From Collinsella aerofaciens (lineage in GTDB: Bacteria > Actinomycetota > Coriobacteriia > Coriobacteriales > Coriobacteriaceae), in assembly GCF_015553355.1 (NCBI RefSeq), contig NZ_JADNGN010000008.1, forward strand, positions 1 to 64,000: 64,000 nt of DNA. The letters are read 5' to 3'. The notes beneath the pieces were generated by a model. It was given only the letters and a program-made list of their open reading frames with translations. It did not search any database and had not been told where the DNA came from. Both the position numbers and the translations under genes were made by a program. The stretch's first letter is position 1; the number at the start of each line of letters is the position of its first letter. Shown here in pieces: positions 43,379 to 50,546 of this stretch.

Positions 43379-43915
43379 ATGGAAGCCAACGGAATCGTAC
43401 TGTCGCCCGACCCTCGTCTGCGCCAGGAGTGCGCCGTCATCGAGGAGATCACCCCGGCGATCGAGGCGCTTGCCGAGAAGATGAAGAAGACGATGTTCGA
43501 GAACGGCGGCTGCGGCCTGGCTGCCCCGCAGATCGGCGAGCTCATTCAGCTCGTCACCATCGACTGCGACTACAGCGACAAAAACGACTACGACCCGTAC
43601 GTGCTCATCAATCCCGTCATTGTTGAGCAGAGCGACCATCTGGTGCCCTTTAGCGAGGGCTGTCTTTCCATTCCTGGCATTAGCTGCGAAATCGAGCGTC
43701 CCGACCATGTCGTCGTCGAGGCGTACGATCTGGACGCTAACCTGATTCGCTATGAGGCCACGGGCGATCTGTTCTGCGTGTGCCTGCAGCACGAGATCGA
43801 TCACCTGCACGGCAACACTATGTTCGAGCGACTGAAGCCCATGCAGAGGATCAAGGCAGTCAAGGAGTACCAGGACGCCCTGGCTCGCGGCGCTCGACCG
43901 GGCGAGACGGAGTAG
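43379..43915 (+). CDS. def: peptide deformylase
   Basis: Removes the N-formyl group from new proteins. 178 residues with the three metal-site motifs: GCGLAAPQIG, EGCLSIPG and QHEIDHLHG. ATG 43379 is preferred because AAAGG lies 7 bases upstream; ATG 43373 overlaps that site. It lies 18 bases after priA and precedes fmt, which adds the formyl group, the usual partnership. Confidence 0.96.
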   Translation: MEANGIVLSPDPRLRQECAVIEEITPAIEALAEKMKKTMFENGGCGLAAPQIGELIQLVTIDCDYSDKNDYDPYVLINPVIVEQSDHLVPFSEGCLSIPGISCEIERPDHVVVEAYDLDANLIRYEATGDLFCVCLQHEIDHLHGNTMFERLKPMQRIKAVKEYQDALARGARPGETE

Positions 43916-43923
43916 GTCCCACC

Positions 43924-44025
43924 GTCCCCGGTGCTGAGCGCCCACATATCATCCCGTGCTCAAACATTCTCGCTTTGCTGCGAAACTGCGCGCGGGACGA
44001 TATGTGGGCGCTCAGCACCGGGGAC
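43924..44025. repeat. inverted repeat with 36-bp arms
   Basis: 43924-43959 and 43990-44025 are reverse complements with two mismatches; the loop is 30 bases. Arms begin with GTCCCCGGTGCTGAGCG. It starts eight bases after the def stop. The rest of the gap to fmt (44026-44241) is T-rich on the plus strand; no convincing gene, promoter or terminator is visible there apart from GAGAGGAG ahead of fmt. Confidence 0.93.
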
Positions 44026-44241
44026 TGCGTTGTTCTGGCTCGGTTCGCCCGGGTGCCGTCGGGCCAGGGAGGGGCGTCTTCGCTGATAGTCTTTGTTGAG
44101 AGAGGGCTGCTTTTATGCGGCTCTTTCTTTGGCTTTGGGTATATTTGTTCTTGTTGAATTGTTCTTGCGGATAGGCTTGGTACTTGGCTTTCCGCTGTTC
44201 TTTGTAGCCGTCTCGGCTTTGGTTGAGAGGAGACGATCTTT

Positions 44242-45162
44242 ATGCGTATTGTGTTTATGGGTACGCCTGATTTTGCTGTGCCTTCGCTGGTTTCGCTTGT
44301 CGAGGCTGGTAACGAGATTGCGCTTGTTGTTACTCGTCCTGATGCTGTTCGTGGGCGCGGTAAGAAGCTCGAGCCTTCTCCTGTTAAGGCCAAGGCGCTT
44401 GAGCTGGGGTTGCCGGTTGTTGAGGCTAATCGTATGACGCCTGAGGTTGTTGAGGCGCTCAAAGCCGCGCAGGCTGACATTTTCTGCGTGGCTGCCTATG
44501 GTTGCATTTTGCCTGATGAGGTGCTGCATATGGCGCCGCTCGGCATTGTGAATGTTCATGCGTCTTTGTTGCCTCGTTGGCGTGGGGCTGCTCCTATTCA
44601 GCGTGCGATTCTCGCTGGTGATGAGGTTGCTGGCGTTTCCATTATGCGCATCGGGCATGGCGTGGATACTGGTGCTTATTGTGCCCAGGCCTCCACGTCG
44701 GTTGCCGGTAAGCATGCTGAGGCGCTCACGATGGAGCTTGGTGAGCTTGGTGGCAAGTTGCTTGCCGATACGCTTCCCTCACTTGCCGATGGCTCGGCTG
44801 TTTGGACTGAGCAGGATGAGTCGCTCGTTACTCATGCTGCCAAGATTTCCAAGCAGGAGATGCGTCTGGATCCGCAGATGACGGCGCTCGATTGCGTGCG
44901 GCATGTGCTCGCTTCGTCCGATACCGCGCCTGCTCGATGCGTGATTGCCGGCAAGACCGTGCGCGTGCTCGATGTTGCGCCGGCCGATGTGTCGCTTGGC
45001 GAGGGTCAGGTTCTCGTTAAGGCCAAGCGTGTTTACCTGGGCCTTTCCGATGGCTCGGTTGAGTTTCTCGAGGTTAAGCCCGATGGCAAACGTGCTATGG
45101 CCGCTTCCGCTTGGGCTGCCGGCCTGCAGGGTGCCGATCTTATCTGGGGTGTTTTGTCATGA
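44242..45162 (+). CDS. fmt: methionyl-tRNA formyltransferase
   Basis: Formylates initiator Met-tRNA. 306 residues: IVFMGTPDFAVPSL at the N-terminus, formyltetrahydrofolate-site residues in NVHASLLPRWRGAAPIQRAI, and IMRIGHGVDTGA; the C-terminal tRNA-binding domain begins near residue 205. GAGAGGAG lies about 10 bases upstream of ATG. The stop overlaps the rsmB start. Many codons end in T (GTT, GCT, CGT), more than in neighbouring genes. Confidence 0.96.
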   Translation: MRIVFMGTPDFAVPSLVSLVEAGNEIALVVTRPDAVRGRGKKLEPSPVKAKALELGLPVVEANRMTPEVVEALKAAQADIFCVAAYGCILPDEVLHMAPLGIVNVHASLLPRWRGAAPIQRAILAGDEVAGVSIMRIGHGVDTGAYCAQASTSVAGKHAEALTMELGELGGKLLADTLPSLADGSAVWTEQDESLVTHAAKISKQEMRLDPQMTALDCVRHVLASSDTAPARCVIAGKTVRVLDVAPADVSLGEGQVLVKAKRVYLGLSDGSVEFLEVKPDGKRAMAASAWAAGLQGADLIWGVLS

Positions 45163-46559
45163 GCAAGCTGTCTCCCGCGCGCAAACTTGCGCTCGATGTG
45201 CTAATGGAGGCCGATCGCCGCGGCATGTACGCGCGCGACGTGCTCTCGTCCCGTGCTTCGGCCAAGGCCATTGACCAGCGCGATTCTGCTTTTGCCGCTC
45301 GCTTGGCGCTGGGTGTCGCCGCCACGCAGGGTATTTTAGACGAGCTGCTCGATCAGTTTCTCGATAAGCCTAAAAAGGTTGCGCCGCGTGTTCGCATGGC
45401 GCTTCGTATCTCGGCCTTCGAAATGCTCTATCTGCATACGCCTGGCCGCGTTGCCGTAAGTCAGGGCGTTGAGCTGGTGCGCAGCGGAGCTAAGTCTGCC
45501 GCCGGTTTGGCCAATGCCGTGCTGCATAAGGTCGCGGACAACGTTGAGGACTTTGCCACTGCGTCCGATGTAGATGAGTCTGAGCGACGCTTGGTTCGTC
45601 TGTCGCGCCTGATGGGTCTACCGCGTTGGCTGTGCGCTCGCATTATGGCATCGTTCGACACGCCTGAGGGTGCGCTTAACTTTGCCGGCAATCTGGCCCC
45701 CGCGCCGCTGGCCCTGCATGAGAACGCCTTTGCGAACAAGCCCGATCCGTTTATCTCCCAGCTTGTGGCACCAGTGTTCCCGGGTTGTCATGCGCCTGTC
45801 GATGCTCAGGTTACGGTTGCTTCGGGTGTGTTTGAGCGTGCTGCCGCGGTGGCCTCGGACCTTAACGCGCAGCTTATCGCCACAGCTGCCACGCGCTCTG
45901 GTAGCTGCCTTGAGATTGGTGCCGGTCGCGGTACCAAGACCTATGTGATGATGTGCCAGGCCAAGCGCGCGGGCTTTGAGCGTCAGCATACGGCGCTCGA
46001 TCTGCATGATCGCAAATGTGATCTGAATCTCGCTCGCCTGCACAAGGCCGGTATTCAGGGCGTTCGTACGGTTTCGGGTGATGCCTGCGAGCTTGATGAA
46101 GTACTGACGTCGTTTGATGCCATGCTTGGCAAGCCGGTTAAGTTCGACACGGTCTTTATCGATGCGCCGTGCTCGGGCACCGGCACCATGCGCCGTCATC
46201 CTGAGATCCCGTGGCGCCTAACCGAGAATGATGTGACGACCGAGTTACCCAAGCTTCAGCTGACGATGCTTAAGGAGGCTTCTGCGCGCGTGGCCGCCGG
46301 CGGAGAACTCATCTATGCCACCTGCTCGGTTTTTGATGAAGAGAACACGCAGGTCGTGGATGCCTTCCTGGCCTCTTCCGAGGGCGCCGACTTTAGCGTC
46401 GCACCGCTCTCCGAGGCGCAGATTCTGCAACTCCCTGAGTTCGATCAGGCCAAGAAACTCGTATCCGTACGCCAGAACGATCGAGGCCTCTTCCAAAGCG
46501 TGCCGGTAAACGCCGATTCCTACGACGGCCACTTCTGTGCCAGACTGGTCCAAAAGTAA
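45159..46559 (+). CDS. rsmB: 16S rRNA cytosine-967 C5-methyltransferase
   Basis: Methylates C967 of 16S rRNA. 466 residues: an N-terminal NusB-like RNA-binding domain (RKLALDVLMEADRRGMYARDVL...), then a Rossmann methyltransferase with LEIGAGRGTKTYVM, FIDAPCSGTGTMRRHPEIPWR (catalytic Cys region) and YATCSVFDEEN (second Cys). ATG 45159 overlaps the fmt stop. An inverted repeat lies nine bases after its stop. Confidence 0.95.
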   Translation: MSKLSPARKLALDVLMEADRRGMYARDVLSSRASAKAIDQRDSAFAARLALGVAATQGILDELLDQFLDKPKKVAPRVRMALRISAFEMLYLHTPGRVAVSQGVELVRSGAKSAAGLANAVLHKVADNVEDFATASDVDESERRLVRLSRLMGLPRWLCARIMASFDTPEGALNFAGNLAPAPLALHENAFANKPDPFISQLVAPVFPGCHAPVDAQVTVASGVFERAAAVASDLNAQLIATAATRSGSCLEIGAGRGTKTYVMMCQAKRAGFERQHTALDLHDRKCDLNLARLHKAGIQGVRTVSGDACELDEVLTSFDAMLGKPVKFDTVFIDAPCSGTGTMRRHPEIPWRLTENDVTTELPKLQLTMLKEASARVAAGGELIYATCSVFDEENTQVVDAFLASSEGADFSVAPLSEAQILQLPEFDQAKKLVSVRQNDRGLFQSVPVNADSYDGHFCARLVQK

Positions 46560-46568
46560 TACGGGCCC

Positions 46569-46653
46569 AAGGGTAGCTAATTTGGGACGGGGCTTTTTTA
46601 ACTACCCTGCAGGCCGGGTAGTAAAAAAGCCCCGTCCCAAATTAGCTACCCTT
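46569..46653. repeat. inverted repeat with 38-39-base arms
   Basis: 46569-46607 and 46616-46653 are reverse complements with a single bulged A; the loop is 8 bases. The arms contain TTTGGGACGGGGCTTTTTT, so either strand carries a hairpin followed by T-rich sequence, and GGGTAG/CTACCC pairs occur inside each arm. It lies between convergent rsmB and the zinc-ribbon gene. Confidence 0.95.
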
Positions 46654-46667
46654 AGCGCAAAGAAATA

Positions 46668-46695
46668 GCCCCGCGATCGGCGTTGATCGCGGGGC
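46668..46695 (-). terminator. terminator of the zinc-ribbon gene
   Basis: GCCCCGCGATC (46668-46678) pairs with its complement (46685-46695); on the minus strand TATTTCTTT follows. Confidence 0.85.
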
Positions 46696-46705
46696 CGCGT
46701 TGTTT

Positions 46706-46942
46706 CTAGTGGTTGTGCGGGCAATTGGCGCAGCAGCCGCTGGTGGCGTTGGTGCTGGAGCCGCCGCTTCGCTGGTCGGTGTTGTAGAAACCGCTGCCCT
46801 CAAATTTTATGCCGCTGGCTGAGAACGTCTTGGCCGCCGGGGCACCGCAGCTGGGGCACACGACCTCGGGGGTCTCGGACATGGGATGCTCAACCTCAAA
46901 CACGTTGCCGCAGCTCGAGCACTTGTAATCGTAGCGCGCCAT
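46706..46942 (-). CDS. FmdB-family zinc-ribbon protein
   Basis: A 78-residue protein whose first half is the FmdB-type zinc ribbon: ARYDYKCSSCGNVFEVEH and VVCPSCGAPA give two CxxC knuckles. The second half is Gly/Ser/Asn-rich with a closing CCANCPHNH that could bind a second metal. Function of the family is unclear; a regulatory role has been suggested. A ribosome-binding site GGAAG precedes ATG. It follows the alpha-glucan block but has hairpins on both sides. Confidence 0.88.
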   Translation of the reverse strand: MARYDYKCSSCGNVFEVEHPMSETPEVVCPSCGAPAAKTFSASGIKFEGSGFYNTDQRSGGSSTNATSGCCANCPHNH

Positions 46943-46965
46943 AAATACTTCCTTTTCAGCACAAA

Positions 46966-46987
46966 GCGGGCAGATTACTCTGCCCGC
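46966..46987 (-). terminator. hairpin after the GH13-GH77 gene
   Basis: GCGGGCAG (46966-46973) pairs with CTGCCCGC (46980-46987); TTTGTG follows on the minus strand. It separates the glucan-enzyme gene from the zinc-ribbon gene. Confidence 0.65.
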
Positions 46988-47031
46988 AAAAATTCAAACG
47001 TCTGTAACTGTACCCTATATCGGGGGTTTTA

Positions 47032-50000
47032 TCACGCTTCGCCCCAGAATCTATGGGTGTTGCGCAGGAGCTGTTCAGTTTTATCCTCAGCTGCCTCAAT
47101 ATCGGCCTCATCGGCCTGCCACGTCCAGTTGCCCGTGGCCACGCCCGGCACGTTCATGCGCGCGTCGTCGCCAAGCCCCAGGATATCCTGCAGCGGCATC
47201 ATCACCAGGGGAGCGTCGCTTGCTAGCGCGTCGCCCATCAGCTTGGCCGCCACCTCAACACCGCTCGGCTCGTCGCCGCCCGCAAAGGAGCGCGTGCACC
47301 AACCGGCGAGCGTCGACGTGTCGTGCGTCGAGGTGTACAGAATCTTGCCAGGCGTGGGATACACGCCGTTTCGGACGTCGTAGTCGCTAAACTCCAGCAC
47401 GTCCATGCCGGGGAAGCCGCAGGTCGAAGCCATGGCGCGAACGCCGGGCGTCAGGTAGCCCAAGTCCTCGGCGATAAAGTTGAGCGGCCCCAGCTCGTCA
47501 TAGGCAGTCTGGAACAGATCCTTGCCCGGACCCGCCAGCCAGCGGCCGTCGGCGCAGGCCTTACCTGCGGGAATGCTAAAGTAGCTGTGGAATCCCAGGA
47601 AGTGGTCCAGGCGCACGCGGTCGTAGAGCGAGAACGCGCGACGCAGACGGTCCATCCACCAGCGGTAGCCGTTCTCCTTCATGTGATCCCAACGGAAGGT
47701 GGGGTTGCCCCACACCTGGCCCTCGGGCGCAAAATTGTCGGGCGGCGCGCCAGAGATCTCAATCGCTTTGCCGGTATCGGACAGCCAGAAGTTCTCGGGC
47801 TCGCTCCACGCATCGGCCGAATCGTCCGAAACGTACATGGGAATATCGCCGATGACCTCGATGCCTTTCTTGTGCGCGTAGTTCATGAGCTCGCACCAAG
47901 CCAGGTCAAAGCGGTACTGCATGTACGCCTGCAGCTCTGCCTCGTCGTGGAAACGCTTGTCGTCAATCAGATGCTCGTTGTAGCGCGCGACATCGGCCGG
48001 CCAATCGTGACGTGATTCGCCTTCAAAGTACTTCTTGACGGCCATGTAGACGCAGTACTTCTCGAGCCAGTCGGCGTTGCGATGCTTAAACGCCGTGTAC
48101 AGCGGGTCTGCATCCTCGCCGCCACGGGCCTTCCAAGTCTCAAAGTCGGCCGCCAGCTCCTTTTGGCTTTCGGGCAGCAGGTCAATATTGCCCGCAAAGG
48201 CCGAAGGCCCAGCGTAAGGGGAGCGGAAGAAATCCGTCGGGTTGACGGGCAGAACCTGCCAGTAGCGCATGCCCATGGCGGCCAGATGGTCGATAAAGCG
48301 ACGCGTTGGCGCGCCAATCGCACCGGGCTTGCCGTCGTCAGTGGGCACCGAGGTGATATGGCACACGACGCCCGCGCCGTGATCGAGCGGCTCCTGCAGG
48401 CGCTGCTCGGCATGGTGATAGATGATCGACGAGCCCAGCGGATACAGATCGAGCGTGACCGTACCGTTGTGGATCTCGCACTCGTGACCGCTGATCACGT
48501 CACTCGCACATTCGTCGAGCGCCGGAATCGTCACGCGGTGCGAATTGCGCAGGCTGCGGTTGATGATAATCGTCGCGGACTCGCCATCCTTGCCCGTGCG
48601 GTTGTAGGCCAGCACCTCGTCGTTGAGCGCAAAGGCCTTGATCTCGCCGTCGATCATAAATGGCAATGCACGGCGTACGGCGGAGGCGTTCTTGACAATA
48701 GCCAGCGTGTCGAAGTCGTGCAGTTGGTCCTTGGTCGGCAGTGTGCGGCGGTTGCCCGGATCGGTCAGGCCCTCCAGGCCGTATTCGTCGCCGTAGTAGA
48801 TCGAAGGCACGCCTGGGAAGGTCATCTGCATGAGCGTGGCGAGCCAAAAGCGGCTCTTGGCCAGGCCCATCGAGTTCTCGTCCAGGCGCCACTTGCTGCG
48901 CTCGCACTCGGGCAGCTGTGACTCGTCGGGGCCGCCCCCGAGCACCGAGATGATGCGCGGACGGTCGTGGCTCGACAACAGGTTGAGCGCGCAGGACAGA
49001 GCCTCGCGCGGATAATTCTCGCGCAGGGTTTCGATATCCTCGGCTGCCTGGTAGGCATTCTTGTAGCCCATCAAAAAACCGATGACCATGTCACGGAAGG
49101 GATAATCCATAGCAGAGTCCAGCTCGGAGCCCTGTAGGTAGCGGCGCAGATGGCCGTAGCTAATCTTGTTGGAGGCGTCTTCCCAGACTTCGCCGAGCAA
49201 CAGTGCGTCGGGCTTTTCGGCAAGTACGGCCTTCTTGATCTGGGCCAGGAAGTCGTCGGAAAGCTCGTCGGCGACGTCAAGGCGCCAACCATGGGCTCCG
49301 GCGCGCAGCCATTTGCGGATCACGCCGTCCTTGCCCAGGAGCCTCTCGCGCACCAGCTCGGACTTCTCGTTGATGGCCGGCATGTTGCCCACGCCCCACC
49401 AGCAGTCGTACGAGCCGTCCTCGTGGAAGGTAAACGCATCGCGCCACGGAGAATCCTCGCTCTGCCAGGCACCCACGCCGGGGTAGTTGCCGTAGCGGTT
49501 GAAATAGATTGAGTCGTCGCCCGTGTGGTTGAAGACGCCGTCAAGGATGATGGAGATGCCGAGCTTCTCGGCCGCCTCGCACAGCTCGGTAAAGTCCTGC
49601 TCGGTGCCCAGGATCGGGTCGATCTTGGTGTAGTCGGCCGTGTCGTAGCGGTGGTTGCTCGCGGCTTCAAAGATGGGGTTGAGGTAGATGGCCGTAAAGC
49701 CCAGCTCGGCGATGCGGGGCAGGTCTTCCTGGATGCCCTTGAGCGAGCCGCCGTAGAAGTCCCAGGTCTTGATGGAGCCGTCCTCGGCGCGCTCGTACAC
49801 GGGCGGCTCGTTCCAGTCCTCGACCATCCGGCGCTGAATGCCCTTGCGCGGTTTTTCGAGTTGGGCCATTGTGCGCTCGCGCCAATGCTCGTCACGGGCG
49901 TAGCGGTCGGGGAAGATCTGGTAGACCATGCCACGCTCGTACCAGGTGGGGCGGTTCTCGCGGTGCTTGTAGACGGTAATCTGGAAGGACGGCACCTCGG

Positions 50001-50328
50001 CGTAGTCGTAGGTTACGCCCTCGCCGCCGGTGCGGCCCTGGGGCGCGCCCAGGCGAACCTCGGGCTGGCCCTCGATATTGCATATAAAGCTGTACCACAC
50101 AAGACACGGTTCAGTGCATTTGAGCTCGCCGGTAAAAATGCCATCGCCTTCGTGCTCCATCGGAATCAGGGTCTCGCCGACTTCATCGACCCAGGTACGT
50201 AGGGTGAGTGTTGCCTGGTTGGGATCGGCATCCTCCAAAATAACCGAGAGTGCAACGGTAGTTCCTGTGGTCACAGCGCCAAACGGAGTGCGAAACTGCG
50301 GTAGGCGGCTGTTGTGTATCAATCTCAT
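47032..50328 (-). CDS. fused GH13 alpha-glucan hydrolase / GH77 4-alpha-glucanotransferase
   Basis: 1098 residues, two complete enzymes in one chain. Residues 1-115 are a beta-sandwich N-domain. Residues about 125-640 are a neopullulanase-type GH13: WRLDVADEL (nucleophile about Asp351), LLGEVWED (acid/base about Glu380), SSHD (about 454). Residues about 645-1095 are an amylomaltase (MalQ-type GH77): VRLDHFLGF (Asp908), AEDLG (Glu954), STHDTST (Asp1003). There is no signal peptide, so it acts in the cytoplasm, probably trimming and rearranging maltodextrins from glycogen breakdown by the neighbouring GlgP. It lies downstream of glgA. Confidence 0.93.
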   Translation of the reverse strand: MRLIHNSRLPQFRTPFGAVTTGTTVALSVILEDADPNQATLTLRTWVDEVGETLIPMEHEGDGIFTGELKCTEPCLVWYSFICNIEGQPEVRLGAPQGRTGGEGVTYDYAEVPSFQITVYKHRENRPTWYERGMVYQIFPDRYARDEHWRERTMAQLEKPRKGIQRRMVEDWNEPPVYERAEDGSIKTWDFYGGSLKGIQEDLPRIAELGFTAIYLNPIFEAASNHRYDTADYTKIDPILGTEQDFTELCEAAEKLGISIILDGVFNHTGDDSIYFNRYGNYPGVGAWQSEDSPWRDAFTFHEDGSYDCWWGVGNMPAINEKSELVRERLLGKDGVIRKWLRAGAHGWRLDVADELSDDFLAQIKKAVLAEKPDALLLGEVWEDASNKISYGHLRRYLQGSELDSAMDYPFRDMVIGFLMGYKNAYQAAEDIETLRENYPREALSCALNLLSSHDRPRIISVLGGGPDESQLPECERSKWRLDENSMGLAKSRFWLATLMQMTFPGVPSIYYGDEYGLEGLTDPGNRRTLPTKDQLHDFDTLAIVKNASAVRRALPFMIDGEIKAFALNDEVLAYNRTGKDGESATIIINRSLRNSHRVTIPALDECASDVISGHECEIHNGTVTLDLYPLGSSIIYHHAEQRLQEPLDHGAGVVCHITSVPTDDGKPGAIGAPTRRFIDHLAAMGMRYWQVLPVNPTDFFRSPYAGPSAFAGNIDLLPESQKELAADFETWKARGGEDADPLYTAFKHRNADWLEKYCVYMAVKKYFEGESRHDWPADVARYNEHLIDDKRFHDEAELQAYMQYRFDLAWCELMNYAHKKGIEVIGDIPMYVSDDSADAWSEPENFWLSDTGKAIEISGAPPDNFAPEGQVWGNPTFRWDHMKENGYRWWMDRLRRAFSLYDRVRLDHFLGFHSYFSIPAGKACADGRWLAGPGKDLFQTAYDELGPLNFIAEDLGYLTPGVRAMASTCGFPGMDVLEFSDYDVRNGVYPTPGKILYTSTHDTSTLAGWCTRSFAGGDEPSGVEVAAKLMGDALASDAPLVMMPLQDILGLGDDARMNVPGVATGNWTWQADEADIEAAEDKTEQLLRNTHRFWGEA

Positions 50329-50482
50329 AGTACGGTCCAGTTCAATAGAATCACGGCCTGCGGGCCATGGGCTTTACGCACAAGATATAAGTATATCGTT
50401 GGGCTTTAGTTGTATAAACTACAGCCGCTCACTATCGGCGAACGGTTGTCCTAGAAAATCGTTTTACCAACTATCTACAGAG

Positions 50483-50513
50483 AAGGGGCGCCCGGTTGGA
50501 GCGCCCCTTTTTT
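50483..50513. terminator. terminator-like hairpin between glgA and the GH13-GH77 gene
   Basis: AAGGGGCGC (50483-50491) pairs with GCGCCCCTT (50501-50509). Six T follow on the plus strand, while the minus strand has only TTCTC. As both flanking genes are on the minus strand it probably ends or attenuates glgA; the stronger T-run would suit a small plus-strand RNA, for which I see no good promoter. Confidence 0.7.
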
Positions 50514-50546
50514 AGGGTTTTGATTAGGTTTTAGATCGTCTGTGGG

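Noticed and set aside
44093-44437. Hydrophobic plus-strand frame overlapping the start of fmt
   Set aside because: The hydrophobic residues come from T-rich DNA; it overlaps fmt by almost 200 bases in another frame and lacks a ribosome-binding site.
50341-50513. Small plus-strand RNA ending at the 50483-50513 hairpin
   Set aside because: The T-run orientation would fit, but no convincing -35/-10 pair is seen and the hairpin is well explained as the end of glgA.
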